64,000 nt of DNA, from contig NZ_JAWDXO010000006.1 in assembly GCF_032477075.1 (NCBI RefSeq), positions 1 to 64,000 of the forward strand, given 5' to 3'. This stretch comes from Fusobacterium sp. GTDB lineage: Bacteria > Fusobacteriota > Fusobacteriia > Fusobacteriales > Fusobacteriaceae. The translations under genes and the position numbers were made by a program. Shown in pieces: positions 1 to 8,928 of this stretch (position 1 is the stretch's first letter; the number at the start of each line of letters is the position of its first letter). The notes beneath the pieces are model-generated. The model had not been told where the DNA came from and searched no databases. It saw only the letters and a program-made list of their open reading frames with translations.

Positions 1-98
1 TTATTCGATTAATATATCTAATATGAATCCAAAATAATTAATATTTTTTATTTTTTCAACAAATTTATCAAATTATAATTTCCTAAGAAATAAAAAAA

Positions 99-146
99 GA
101 GGCTGTTATAAATCAGTAAAATAAATTACTAATTTACAACAGCCTT
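99..146 (-). terminator. terminator hairpin of the PTS gene (repeat family copy 1)
   Basis: An inverted repeat with outer arms GGCTGTT/AACAGCC and inner arms ATTAGTAA/TTACTGAT is followed on the minus strand by a T-rich tract. It lies just downstream of the leftward PTS gene. A closely similar hairpin occurs at 49247-49295, so it is also a small palindromic repeat family. Bases 1-98 hold nothing I can support as a gene. Confidence 0.75.
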
Positions 147-173
147 ATCTTTTATTTATTTCTAATTTTTTTA

Positions 174-1625
174 TTATACTAATTTTTTTAATTCTGTTGC
201 AACGAATTCAACTTCTGGTCCAACTATTACTTGAACAGCTGTTTTACTTGGTTTTAATACCCCAGGAACAAGTTTTTTAATTTCTGCTTCTTTTATTGCA
301 GAGCTGTCTACTACATCAAGTCTTAATCTAGTAGTGCAGTTATCAATATTAACAATATTAGCTTTTCCACCTAGAAGAGGTAATAGAGCATTAGCTAGTT
401 CAGTATTAGAAGTTATTTTTATTGTTTCTACTGTTTCAACAATATCATCTTCTTCTCTACCAGGAGTTTTAAGATTGAATTTTTCAATAGCAAATTTAAA
501 TACTACATAATAGATTACAAAGAATACAAGTCCTTGTATTATAAGCATATACCAACCTTGAGCAAGTGGATTTCTTGTTGAAAGAACTAAGTCAATGAAC
601 CCAGCTGAGAATCCAAATCCAGCCATCCAGTGCATAGAAGCTGCAATGAATACTGATATTCCAGTTAATAATGCATGTAATAAATATAATCCAGGAGCAA
701 CAAACATAAATGCAAATTCAATTGGTTCTGTAACTCCAGTAAAGAAACTTGCAAATCCAGCAGCTAACATAATAGAAGATATTTTTGTTCTATTTTGAGG
801 TTTTGCAGTTCTAACAAATGCAAGGCAGGCTCCTAGTAATCCAAACATCATGATTGGGAAGAATCCAGCTTGATACATTCCAGTTTTCCCTATTACAGCA
901 GTTCCCTCAGCTATTGATTTTGCTCCACCTAAGAAGTTTGGAATATCATTTATTCCAGCAACATCAAACCAGAATACTGAATTTAATGCATGATGTAATC
1001 CAACAGGTATTAGTAATCTGTTGAAGAATCCATAGATTCCAGCTCCAACTGGTCCTAATTTACTGATTCCTTCTCCAAATGATACAAGTCCAGAATAAAC
1101 TGCTGGCCAAATATACATAAGTATGAAAGAAACCAACATCATAACAAATGATGAAATAATTGGAACAAGTCTTTTTCCACTAAAGAAAGATAGGAATTTA
1201 GGCAGTTCTACCTCACTAAATTTATTATAAAGTGCTGAAGATATAACCCCACAAAGAATACCAGTAAATTGATTGTTTATTTTAGAAAATCCAGCAGGTA
1301 CTTCATTTGCAGGAATTCCTTTAATCATTCCTACTGCACCTGGAGATAATAAAGTAGTCACAACTAAGAAAGAAACCAATCCAGCAAGAGCAGCTGATCC
1401 ATTTTTATCCTTAGACATACCAAAAGCTACACCGATAGCAAATAGAATAGGCATATTATCAATTATTGCCCCTCCTGATTTAATAAAGAAAGCTGCTAGT
1501 ACACTTTCTCCCCCCCATCCTACAGGGTCAATCCAATATCCTAAACCTAACAATATTGCCGCTGCAGGTAAAACAGCAACTGGCACCATGAGTGCTTTAC
1601 CTATTTTTTGTAGATAACTAAACAT
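174..1625 (-). CDS. nagE: PTS transporter subunit IIBC, N-acetylglucosamine/glucose type
   Basis: Membrane component of the phosphoenolpyruvate:sugar phosphotransferase system, which imports and phosphorylates a hexose or N-acetylhexosamine. The 483-residue protein has an EIIC domain of the glucose family, with FFSGKR near residue 150, GLHHALNSVFW in the middle and the substrate-site motif GVTEPIEF. A C-terminal EIIB domain follows, with the phospho-acceptor cysteine at residue 430 in NIDNCTTRLRL. There is no IIA domain, so phosphate must come from a separate Crr-like protein. The GGAGGG ribosome binding site sits just ahead of the ATG. NagE is the best guess from overall look; PtsG or MalX cannot be excluded. 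It appears to be transcribed alone. Confidence 0.85.
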   Translation of the reverse strand: MFSYLQKIGKALMVPVAVLPAAAILLGLGYWIDPVGWGGESVLAAFFIKSGGAIIDNMPILFAIGVAFGMSKDKNGSAALAGLVSFLVVTTLLSPGAVGMIKGIPANEVPAGFSKINNQFTGILCGVISSALYNKFSEVELPKFLSFFSGKRLVPIISSFVMMLVSFILMYIWPAVYSGLVSFGEGISKLGPVGAGIYGFFNRLLIPVGLHHALNSVFWFDVAGINDIPNFLGGAKSIAEGTAVIGKTGMYQAGFFPIMMFGLLGACLAFVRTAKPQNRTKISSIMLAAGFASFFTGVTEPIEFAFMFVAPGLYLLHALLTGISVFIAASMHWMAGFGFSAGFIDLVLSTRNPLAQGWYMLIIQGLVFFVIYYVVFKFAIEKFNLKTPGREEDDIVETVETIKITSNTELANALLPLLGGKANIVNIDNCTTRLRLDVVDSSAIKEAEIKKLVPGVLKPSKTAVQVIVGPEVEFVATELKKLV

Positions 1626-2051
1626 AACTTTCCCTCCTTATAATTATTTTTTAAATTTTTTTTTAGTTATTTTTCTTTTATTAAGAATTTATAATTCATT
1701 TGATTTCATTATATCATAATAAAAAAATTATTTCTACTAGATTTTTAAAAAACAAATGTTCCCTTTCAGTTATAATTATATTAAATAAAATACATTTAGT
1801 TTCCTATATTTAATATCATTCTTTTGTTATTTGATTCTGTTTAGTTATTATATTGTACTGTAATTTTTTCTTTCTTCCTTTAAATAATTATGAATTTTTT
1901 TTTCAAAATAATAAAGGAAATCGATTTTATAGAATAATATATTATATAGAGGCATTATAATTTCAGACAAGCTATTAAAAGTTTAGAATACTTAAATAAA
2001 TTTAAAATAATAAATGAAAAATTTTATATTTACATTATATGAGGAGGTAAT
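1626..2051. other. divergent intergenic region, PTS gene / FadA-like gene
   Basis: This AT-rich region separates two divergent genes. On the minus strand a TATAAT (complement of 1708-1713) with a weak TAGAAA 17 nt upstream is a plausible PTS gene promoter, leaving a leader of about 75 nt. I see no good -35 for the rightward gene and no extra reading frame. Confidence 0.4.
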
Positions 2052-2444
2052 ATGAAAAAAACTATAACATTAATTGGAGCTATGCTTGTAACTATTTCTA
2101 CTTTTTCAGCTTCTGTAACAGATTTTGAAGACCAAATGAAGTCTTTGGAAAAAGAATATCAACTTCTTTTAAAGAAAGAAGATCAGAGATATGTTCAAGA
2201 AAAACAAATAGCTGCAACAGCAGACAATACCCTTATGGGACAAAAAAATATCTATAAAAGTGTAACTGAAAGTCTTAATGAACTACAACAGATGGAAAAA
2301 TATGTTTTTTATAAAGATGACTACAATCAACTTTTAAGTAAGTATCAAACTATATTGAAAGATTTAGAAAAATCTATGAATGACCAGCAAACTATAATAG
2401 ATAATTTTAAACAGATTCAGTTGGAAAAAGAAATAAATAAATAA
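2052..2444 (+). CDS. FadA family adhesin-like protein
   Basis: Small exported coiled-coil protein of the FadA family, the Fusobacterium adhesins that assemble into surface filaments and bind host cells. The 130-residue product has a signal peptide (cleavage expected after residue 18-20, near FSAS) and then an almost continuous heptad-like helix. The segment FYKDDYNQLLSKYQ (around residues 84-97) and the tail QQTIIDNFKQIQ match the C-terminal half of FadA, and its length matches the usual 129 residues. The N-terminal half is more diverged, so it may be a FadA paralog and not FadA itself. A GAGGAGG ribosome binding site lies 5 nt from the ATG. It is monocistronic, ended by the hairpin at 2450. 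Confidence 0.82.
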   Translation: MKKTITLIGAMLVTISTFSASVTDFEDQMKSLEKEYQLLLKKEDQRYVQEKQIAATADNTLMGQKNIYKSVTESLNELQQMEKYVFYKDDYNQLLSKYQTILKDLEKSMNDQQTIIDNFKQIQLEKEINK

Positions 2445-2449
2445 TAAAA

Positions 2450-2488
2450 TAAGAGGTTTTCCCTGCTTTTAAGCAGAGAGAACCTCTT
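2450..2488. terminator. bidirectional terminator between convergent genes
   Basis: Long stem AAGAGGTT/AACCTCTT with an inner CTGCTTTTAAGCAG palindrome. T-rich DNA follows on the minus side. It serves the FadA-like gene and probably the convergent SAP-domain gene, whose stop codon lies inside the hairpin. Confidence 0.8.
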
Positions 2489-3065
2489 ATAAAAAAATGT
2501 TTATACATACTACTACTAAAATAATAATAATTCCTGTTACTAAATAATTTTTTGCAAATTTATCTTTATGTTCTAACACTTTTACTTTATCTTTTTCCAT
2601 TATTTTTTCTTTTTCTATATTTCTATTTATATTTTCTTCAATTCTTGTATCTTTTATAATTTCTTCTTTAGATTCTTCTTTTTTCTTTTCCCCATTTTCA
2701 GACAATATTTCTTCCAATTCTTCAATATTATCTTTCAAAAATTTTCTTCCTAATGGAGTCAACTTATATTTGTCATTTCCAAAATATTTCTTTAATTCTT
2801 TTTCAGATATATTATCAATAACTCTTTGTATTAATGCTTCTTTATTTCCTGTCTGCACTAATCCAGCACTCTTTAATATTTCTTTTAGTTGTTTTACTGT
2901 TCCCTGCTGAATATCATATATTTTTATATAGTCCTCTTTTAAGCCTATTTTTAAATACTTTTTTTCATCAATCTCATATTTACTCAACAATAATTTTGAA
3001 GCCTCTGTATCATACTCCATTTCATTTATCAACTTTAATAAAAGTACCATATTAAAATTCTCCAC
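2487..3065 (-). CDS. SAP-domain protein with C-terminal membrane anchor
   Basis: 192-residue protein of unknown role. Residues about 55-90 (GTVKQLKEILKSAGLVQTG, then NKEALIQRV) look like a SAP helix-extension-helix domain, usually a nucleic-acid-binding module. A small alpha/beta segment (KYKLTPLGRKFLKDN) follows, then a highly charged Lys/Glu linker of about 50 residues, and a single hydrophobic helix ends the chain (YLVTGIIIILVVVCINIFL). So it is probably a tail-anchored protein with a cytoplasmic SAP domain. No catalytic motif is visible. It is transcribed alone toward the FadA-like gene. Confidence 0.6.
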   Translation of the reverse strand: MENFNMVLLLKLINEMEYDTEASKLLLSKYEIDEKKYLKIGLKEDYIKIYDIQQGTVKQLKEILKSAGLVQTGNKEALIQRVIDNISEKELKKYFGNDKYKLTPLGRKFLKDNIEELEEILSENGEKKKEESKEEIIKDTRIEENINRNIEKEKIMEKDKVKVLEHKDKFAKNYLVTGIIIILVVVCINIFL

Positions 3066-3273
3066 AAAACCCCTCCCCTCATGCTTTATGAATATTCTTC
3101 CCTTCTATAATATACTATTTATACTTTAAAATCAAATCATAAAAATTTTTTCTCTTTTTATAAATCAAAAATACTTCTATAATTCTATAAAATATTTCTT
3201 TCATTTTTTTAATTCTCAATTTAACTTACTTTCTTATGATATAATAAAAAGAAAAAGCAAAGGAGACTTATTT

Positions 3274-4146
3274 ATGAAAAAAATTCTTATAATTTTTTCT
3301 CTTTTTATTTTAATGATTAGTTGTAATATTGGAAAAAGAGATATTGATATTTCTAAGAAAGAGGAAAGAAATGGAATAATCTATATCATTAATGAGAATA
3401 AACCTTTTACTGGAAAAATTACTGCCAAGTATGAAGATGGAAAATTAAAATCTGAAGAAAATTTTAAAAATGGTAAGTATGAAGGTACCATAAAAGAATA
3501 TTTTCCTAATGGGCAACTAGCTTTTGAAGGAATATTTAAAGATGGCAGTTTAAATGGTGATGTCAAAATATATTTTGATAATGGCCAGTTAGAAAATGAA
3601 TCTTCTTATACAAACAATAAAATTGAAGGTATTTGTAAAATATATTATGAAGATGGAAAATTAAGAAATATAATAAACTTTAAAGCTGATAAAAAAAATG
3701 GACCTGTTGAATATTATTATCCTAATGGGCAATTACAATATCTAGAAAACTATGTTGATGATGTACTGCAGGGTGAAGGAAAAGTATATTTTGAAAATGG
3801 TATTTTAAAAGAGGAAAATAATTATCTTGATGGAAAATATCATGGTCTTGTAAAAGTATACTATGAAAGTGGAAAACTGGAGAGTGAATACTATTATAAA
3901 AATGGACAAGCTCATGGTGAATCAAAAATTTATTATGAAAATGGACAAGTAAAAAATATTGTTAATTTTGTTGAAGATAAAATTAATGGAGTTTCTAAAA
4001 TTTACTATGATAATGGCCAGTTAGAAGGAGAATACAGTTTTGTTGATAATCAGTTTGATGGTTTATTCAGAAAATATTCCAAAGATGGTGAAATCACTAA
4101 TGAAGCTATATTTAAAAAAGGAAAGGTAGAAAAAATTATTAAATAA
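3274..4146 (+). CDS. MORN-repeat lipoprotein (YwqK-like)
   Basis: 290-residue lipoprotein. The signal peptide ends in the lipobox ILMISC, so residue 17 is the likely lipidated cysteine. The rest is about ten tandem repeats of 21-23 residues with the core YYENGQ(L/V) or YFDNGQLE, the MORN_2 pattern of the family often labelled 'YwqK family antitoxin'. The label is historical: no partner toxin is present here, and a cell-envelope structural or binding role is more likely. AGGAG ribosome binding site ahead of the ATG; monocistronic, ended by the hairpin at 4161. Confidence 0.8.
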   Translation: MKKILIIFSLFILMISCNIGKRDIDISKKEERNGIIYIINENKPFTGKITAKYEDGKLKSEENFKNGKYEGTIKEYFPNGQLAFEGIFKDGSLNGDVKIYFDNGQLENESSYTNNKIEGICKIYYEDGKLRNIINFKADKKNGPVEYYYPNGQLQYLENYVDDVLQGEGKVYFENGILKEENNYLDGKYHGLVKVYYESGKLESEYYYKNGQAHGESKIYYENGQVKNIVNFVEDKINGVSKIYYDNGQLEGEYSFVDNQFDGLFRKYSKDGEITNEAIFKKGKVEKIIK

Positions 4147-4160
4147 ATATTTAATCCTAG

Positions 4161-4190
4161 CAGTTGAATTAGTCTATTCAACTGTTTTTT
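4161..4190 (+). terminator. intrinsic terminator after the MORN lipoprotein
   Basis: Perfect 9-bp stem CAGTTGAAT/ATTCAACTG with loop TAGTCT, followed by a run of seven T. Confidence 0.9.
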
Positions 4191-4348
4191 TATGAACTAT
4201 TCTATAATTTTATTTTAATTATACATCTTATATATTTTTTGCAATTTATATACAATATATTACTTCTTTCAATATAAATGATTTGTTTGTATATTTTAAA
4301 AAAATCATGTACTATTGAATTAATAACAGATTTTTTAGGAGGAAGAAT

Positions 4349-5782
4349 ATGGATCATAGTTTTATAAATGTTCTGCCTGTTATAGTTGCAGCAGTTCTTA
4401 CAATAATTACTCGCGAAACTTTGGTTTCTCTTTTTGCTGGAATCATATTAGGAAATATAATACTGACTAATGGAAATATATTTGTGGCTTTCATTAAAAG
4501 TATGACTGATATAATGACACAGGTAAAGGGTAATGCTGAAGTAATTGCATTTTCTCTCCTTGCTGGAGCTCTTGTTATTCTTTTGCAAGCCTCTGGGGGG
4601 GTTACTGGAATAGTTTATTCCCTCACAGAAAAAACTTCTGTTGTTAAAAATAAAAAGCATGCTCTTTTTTTATCATATATAATAGGAATAGCTTTATTTT
4701 TTGAATCTTCCATTAATATCCTTGTTTCTGGAACTATTGCAAAAGCTTTTTCTGAAAAATATAGAATTTCCAGTGAAGAACTTTCTTATGAAAGTGCCTC
4801 TGTATGCACAGCAATATGTGGAATATTTCCCTTTAATGGATGGGGAGCCACACTTATTGGTATAATTGGAGTACAAGTTGCTGCTGGAACTATTAGCGGA
4901 AATCCTTCTGAAATATTAATAAAAAGTATTCCTTTTAATTTTTATCCATTAGTTACCTTATTAACACTTCTTTTTTATATATTTATTGGCAAACACTGGG
5001 GACCTATGAGAAAAGCTTCTAATAGAGCTAAAATCATGGGTACACTTGTAAGAGATGAAGGAACACCTCTTATTGATACAAGTGGAAGCCAAAATCTAAT
5101 GAGAAAAAGTATGAAGCCTGATTTTATGAATATGCTCTTACCTCTTTTAGTTATTATTTTAATGATGCCTGTTGGACTTTTCATAACTGGAAATGGTAAT
5201 ATGCTTCAAGGATCAGGTTCTATTTCAGTATATTGGGCTGTTTCAGCAGCACTTGTATGTACTGCTTTTTATTATATAGTTATAAAAAAAATAATGAGTG
5301 GTAAAGAATACATGGCTTATTTTTATAAAGGAGCTGAAAACATGGTTCCTGTTATTATACTTCTTGCTATGAGTTTTACCATTGGTGAAGTAGCTTCACA
5401 GCTTAATATAGGAAAATATTTTGCTTATGTTATTAATGGAAGAATTGATAAAATATTTGAGCCTACTGTTATTTTTGTTATTTCTGCTGTTATATCTTTT
5501 TCTACTGGAACTTCATGGGGTACTTTTGCATTAATGATGCCAGTTGGACTTCAAATGTCTTCCATTACAGGAAGCTATATGATACTCACTGTATCCTCTG
5601 TTATTTCTGGTGCTCTTATGGGAGGAAGCTGTTCTCCTGTTTCTGATATATCTGTACTTTCTTCTATGGTAGCTGGTGCTGATCATATAGATCATATCAA
5701 AACACAGGTTCCTTATGCTATTTTAAATGGAATAATATCTATTATTCTTTTTATTATTTTTGGTTATCTTTTTAATCATTAA
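4349..5782 (+). CDS. Na+/H+ antiporter, NhaC family
   Basis: Polytopic inner-membrane antiporter of 477 residues with about 11-12 hydrophobic segments. The NhaC-type features are the N-terminal ETLVSLFAGIILGNI, the conserved re-entrant segment around ICGIFPFNGWGATL, STGTSWGTFALMMPV in the C-terminal half, and ALMGGSCSPVSD. Members exchange cytoplasmic cation for protons or, in some cases, organic acids such as malate and lactate. The substrate cannot be read from the sequence. TTAGGAGG lies 8 nt before the ATG. Apparently monocistronic. Confidence 0.8.
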   Translation: MDHSFINVLPVIVAAVLTIITRETLVSLFAGIILGNIILTNGNIFVAFIKSMTDIMTQVKGNAEVIAFSLLAGALVILLQASGGVTGIVYSLTEKTSVVKNKKHALFLSYIIGIALFFESSINILVSGTIAKAFSEKYRISSEELSYESASVCTAICGIFPFNGWGATLIGIIGVQVAAGTISGNPSEILIKSIPFNFYPLVTLLTLLFYIFIGKHWGPMRKASNRAKIMGTLVRDEGTPLIDTSGSQNLMRKSMKPDFMNMLLPLLVIILMMPVGLFITGNGNMLQGSGSISVYWAVSAALVCTAFYYIVIKKIMSGKEYMAYFYKGAENMVPVIILLAMSFTIGEVASQLNIGKYFAYVINGRIDKIFEPTVIFVISAVISFSTGTSWGTFALMMPVGLQMSSITGSYMILTVSSVISGALMGGSCSPVSDISVLSSMVAGADHIDHIKTQVPYAILNGIISIILFIIFGYLFNH

Positions 5783-6000
5783 ATAATGAAAATTTGTTTT
5801 TTAAAGAATAGTATCAGAATTTCACTTTTTATTTTACAACATCATTTATTTTATATTGTATACATTTAAAATTTTTATTTTGTCTAAAAATTTGCTTTTT
5901 TTGTTATTTTATAATATAATATATTAAGAGAATTCTTTTTCATATTGTTTTATTATATAACTTGGGGAGATTTACCTTTAAATTTATGGAGGTGGTCTTT

Positions 6001-6597
6001 ATGGTAAGCTTACATCTAATTAAAAAAGCCAAAGCAGGTAGTGAGGAAGCTATAGAAAAAATTTTTAAATTATTTCAAGGAATAATGCTTCTAAAAACTA
6101 AAAAATATTTCTTTTATGGTGGAGATAAGGAGGATGTACTTCAAGAAGCTATGATAGGACTTTTAAAAGCTATAAATGGTTATGAAGTAGGAAGACAAGC
6201 TTCCTTTAAAACTTTTGCTATTTTATGTATAAAAAGGCAGCTAATCACTGCTATAAAAAGTTCTAATAGCGGCAAATATAAAATTTTAAATATGGCTGTA
6301 AATAATAATGAAGTTTCTTATGAATATAATGCTGTTCCTGCATATTCTAATAAATCATTTAATTTTTATAATCCAGAGGAAATATACTTAAGCAAAGATA
6401 AATTTAATGCTTTAAAAAAATATCTAAAAACGCATTTAAGTAAAATGGAGAATGAAATCTTTGATTATATGCTTATTGAATTGTCATATGTAGAAATTGC
6501 AGCTAAAATAGGAAGAGATCCTAAGTCAATAGACAATGCTATCCAAAGGATAAAAAAGAAGCTTAAAACATTTACTGACGAATATGAAGCTATATAA
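6001..6597 (+). CDS. RNA polymerase sigma factor, SigH/Spo0H-like
   Basis: Alternative sigma-70-family factor of 198 residues. Region 2 is visible near the N terminus (DKEDVLQEAMIGLLKAINGY, then FKTFAILCIKRQLITAIK), and region 4 at the C terminus (LSYVEIAAKIGRDPKSIDNA, then IQRIKKKL). This is the helix-turn-helix that reads the -35. The length and the 'KSIDNAIQRIKKKL' ending resemble SigH. I place the start at ATG 6001 because GGAGGTGG lies 7 nt upstream; an in-frame TTG at 5962 has no such site. No anti-sigma gene is adjacent. Fusobacteria do not sporulate, so its regulon is unknown. Confidence 0.8.
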   Translation: MVSLHLIKKAKAGSEEAIEKIFKLFQGIMLLKTKKYFFYGGDKEDVLQEAMIGLLKAINGYEVGRQASFKTFAILCIKRQLITAIKSSNSGKYKILNMAVNNNEVSYEYNAVPAYSNKSFNFYNPEEIYLSKDKFNALKKYLKTHLSKMENEIFDYMLIELSYVEIAAKIGRDPKSIDNAIQRIKKKLKTFTDEYEAI

Positions 6598-6604
6598 TAC
6601 ATTT

Positions 6605-6639
6605 AAAACCAGGCAGAGTTATCTTTCTCCTGGTTTTTT
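6605..6639 (+). terminator. intrinsic terminator after the sigma factor
   Basis: Stem AAAACCAGG/CCTGGTTTT with a loop of about 17 nt, followed by T residues. Confidence 0.8.
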
Positions 6640-6735
6640 ATAAATAAAATAAAAACAGAAAAAATTTATACTTTTTTGATTTATTTACAAAATCAGTGTA
6701 TAATAAAATAATCAAAAATATAAAATGGGGGGCCT

Positions 6736-7116
6736 ATGAGCGAATCAATAAAAGAAGTTTCTGGGGTAGTAAAAAGAATGTGGATAGGAAATTTTAAATT
6801 TTTTACTGAAATTGAAAATATGTTTGGTGGATTTATTGCATATAAACATAGTAAATGTTTATCCACTGTTGAAAAAGCATATTTATTAACAAATGATAAA
6901 ATTGTTCTGGAAGGAAGAGAAGAGATTACTGCTAAAACACTTACTACAATGTCATTTGAAGAAATGGAAAATTATCTAAAATCTCATGCTTCTTATATAA
7001 CAAATAGTGAAATGGGTGCTTTCTATATCCAAGCTTCTCAAAAAGAAATAGCTGACTCAGAAGAAAAAAGACTTTTAGGTCTTCTTTATTCCATTAAAGA
7101 AGATTTAACAAAATAA
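6736..7116 (+). CDS. hypothetical protein, 126 residues
   Basis: I do not recognise a family. The protein is soluble, mixed alpha/beta, with no signal peptide or metal motif. The start SESIKEVSGVVKRMWIGNF followed by KFFTEIENMFGGFIAYKH suggests a beta-rich N-terminal half; the C-terminal half (SFEEMENYLKSHASYITNSEM onward) is helical. The ATG follows a purine-rich GGGGGGCCT site. A strong bidirectional terminator follows, so it is a single-gene transcript. It follows the sigma factor after a terminator, so a functional link is only speculation. Confidence 0.65.
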   Translation: MSESIKEVSGVVKRMWIGNFKFFTEIENMFGGFIAYKHSKCLSTVEKAYLLTNDKIVLEGREEITAKTLTTMSFEEMENYLKSHASYITNSEMGAFYIQASQKEIADSEEKRLLGLLYSIKEDLTK

Positions 7117-7153
7117 AGAAACATGGAAGGCAACCTTCCTGTTTCTTTATTTT
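7111..7153. terminator. bidirectional terminator
   Basis: Very strong nested palindrome: AAATAAAGAAACA pairs with TGTTTCTTTATTT, and inside it GGAAGG pairs with CCTTCC. It serves the gene ending at 7116 and the convergent gene ending at 7168. Confidence 0.85.
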
Positions 7154-7167
7154 GTTGCAATATTTTA

Positions 7168-7377
7168 CTACTTATTCAAATATGGATTCTGTTCTCTCAG
7201 CCATTTCAGTTCACCATCATATTTATTTTTATCTATAATATCTTTATACTTTTCTAAAATATATATTTTATCACAATGATCACAATAATATGCAACTGTT
7301 TTATAAAATTTTAACCTGCTGACACAGTTATCAGCTAAGGTTCTTTTAACTGAATTGTTACATTTTTCACATTTCAT
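7168..7377 (-). CDS. small zinc-ribbon protein
   Basis: 69 residues with two Cys pairs, MKCEKCNNS at residues 3-6 and YYCDHCDKIY near residues 32-35, an arrangement typical of a treble-clef or rubredoxin-like zinc ribbon. The C-terminal half is charged and helical. The role is unknown; such proteins often bind nucleic acid or act as small structural zinc proteins. A GGGGGAAGC ribosome binding site precedes the ATG. Probably transcribed alone, ending at the shared terminator. Confidence 0.65.
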   Translation of the reverse strand: MKCEKCNNSVKRTLADNCVSRLKFYKTVAYYCDHCDKIYILEKYKDIIDKNKYDGELKWLREQNPYLNK

Positions 7378-7454
7378 AAGCTTCCCCCCAAAGATATTCC
7401 ATTAATTTAGTTATTAGCATTCCTCCACTTTCAATAAAAAGAATTTATCCCCTA

Positions 7455-7586
7455 CTATTTATAAATCCTGTAAATTATTGCTAGAATAATAAGAAAAAGA
7501 GAAATTAACTGTATATGTACTTTTTTACTTTTATAACCAATATAACTGCATAGTATTACTATTATACCTAAAACCAATTTTGGCAT
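7455..7586 (-). CDS. small membrane protein, 43 residues
   Basis: A short reading frame with a good ribosome binding site (AAAGGAGAAAT directly ahead of the ATG at 7586). It encodes a hydrophobic protein beginning MPKLVLGIIVILCSYIGYKS and ending FLIILAIIYRIYK: two membrane helices separated by a short basic loop, with a charged C terminus. The function is unknown. A longer frame overlapping it (7531-7725) lacks a close ribosome binding site, so I prefer this one. Confidence 0.55.
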   Translation of the reverse strand: MPKLVLGIIVILCSYIGYKSKKVHIQLISLFLIILAIIYRIYK

Positions 7587-7776
7587 ATTTCTCCTTTCCC
7601 CCTATCTTTTTAAATAGAAAAATATACTTTATTATTTTAAAGATAATATATTTTATCACTTTTCTTATAATCTTCAGCAGACATTTTATTATATCATAAT
7701 ATTTATTTTTTTCTATTGTTTTCATTATTATTTTCTTCTTTTTCCTTTAATTTTATGTAATGAGAAATTAATATAA

Positions 7777-7820
7777 AAAACTACACCCTCTATCTTAATT
7801 ATCTAAGATTTTGGGTGCAA
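7777..7820 (-). terminator. terminator of the band-7 gene
   Basis: On the minus strand a two-part stem (CACCC/GGGTG and ATCTTA/TAAGAT) is followed by TTTTTTAT. Confidence 0.7.
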
Positions 7821-7844
7821 TACATTTCCATTTAGTCTTTTATA

Positions 7845-8636
7845 TTAATCATCTAATTTTATTATTGGAGAGCTGTTTCCTCCACTCACTTGTGGAAGTT
7901 TTCCATTCCATTTTTCAATAGTTAATTTCTTTAATAACATTGGTGATAATGATTCTGCCTCTACCTGATTAGCTTTTGCCTGAAGTTCTTTTTCTTTTAA
8001 TTTATATTCAGCCAATAATACTTGATTTTCTGCTTCTACTCTAAATTTTTCCTGTTCAAATCTTGTTCTTTCTACTTCTTGTTCAGCAACTTTTTTAGCT
8101 TCTATAGCTCTTTCATATTCTATTGAAAAATCATGATTTGTTATAGAAACATTTGATACAGATAATCCATAAGCTTGAAAATCATCCTTTAAATCTTCAT
8201 ATATCATTTTACTTAATTCCTGTCTTTTTGAAACAAATTCCTCTATAGTATACTTACTAATTGAAGCCTGAACCACTTCTTTTGTTCTTGGAATAATAAA
8301 ACTTGCTTCATGCAACCCTCTGAATGATCTATAAAGATTTTCTGGATCAGAGACAGCACTTTGAACTGTAAGATCAAGAATAATTGACTGCATATCTTTA
8401 GTACTTACAGACATATTATCAAAACTGTATATTTTATCTCTTGTTGTTAACATTTCTTTTGTTTGAACAACAGGTATTTTAAAATTTAATCCTTCTTTAT
8501 CTATTCTTGTAATTTTTCCCCAACTTGAGATAATAGCTACTTCTCCAGTTTTTACTGTATAAAATGATGTAAATACAAGAAAAAATACTACTATGACTCC
8601 AAACCCAAGACCACCAAATATAATCTGTTTTTTCAT
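7845..8636 (-). CDS. SPFH/band-7 (prohibitin/HflC-like) membrane protein
   Basis: 263-residue protein of the stomatin/prohibitin/HflC superfamily. One N-terminal membrane helix (residues 5-28, FGGLGFGVIVVFFLVFTSFY) precedes the SPFH core (YTVKTGEVAIISSWGKITRI onward). A long Glu/Lys-rich coiled coil follows (EAKKVAEQEVERTRFEQEKF) and then a short tail. Such proteins form ring-like membrane scaffolds; HflC modulates the FtsH protease. No HflK partner is adjacent, so it acts alone or with a distant one. The prohibitin-like length and single-gene context make 'prohibitin family protein' the safest name. Confidence 0.8.
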   Translation of the reverse strand: MKKQIIFGGLGFGVIVVFFLVFTSFYTVKTGEVAIISSWGKITRIDKEGLNFKIPVVQTKEMLTTRDKIYSFDNMSVSTKDMQSIILDLTVQSAVSDPENLYRSFRGLHEASFIIPRTKEVVQASISKYTIEEFVSKRQELSKMIYEDLKDDFQAYGLSVSNVSITNHDFSIEYERAIEAKKVAEQEVERTRFEQEKFRVEAENQVLLAEYKLKEKELQAKANQVEAESLSPMLLKKLTIEKWNGKLPQVSGGNSSPIIKLDD

Positions 8637-8802
8637 TAATTCTCTCCCCTTTTTATATAATAATTAAATACATTCTTAAGATATTATAACAGAAAAATAA
8701 AAAAGAATCCAATAAACCCTTTTTTATATTTTATGCAATATTATCCAAGACAGCAGTAAAAAATTTAATTTTAAAATGAATATATATTTTACTTTATAAA
8801 AT

Positions 8803-8836
8803 AAAAAAACTAGTTAAAAAATTAGCTAGTTTTTTA
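8803..8836 (-). terminator. terminator of the aquaporin gene
   Basis: AAAAACTAG/CTAGTTTTT arms around a TTAAAAAATTAG loop, with T-tracts on both sides; it lies downstream of the leftward aquaporin gene. Confidence 0.7.
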
Positions 8837-8928
8837 TTTTATATAACATATATTTACTTCTTTATAATTTATTTATCTTTTTAAATTTTTTTTAATAATT
8901 TTATACTTAAATATTAAAAGAAAACTTC

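Noticed and set aside
1..98. leftward frame remnant ending in ...FILDILIE at the left edge
   Set aside because: It follows a stop codon directly and has no start; too short to support.
3274..4146. toxin-antitoxin system from the 'YwqK antitoxin' label
   Set aside because: No toxin partner is nearby, and the protein is a MORN-repeat lipoprotein.
7531..7725. 64-codon leftward frame
   Set aside because: No close ribosome binding site; overlaps the better-supported 43-residue gene at 7455-7586.
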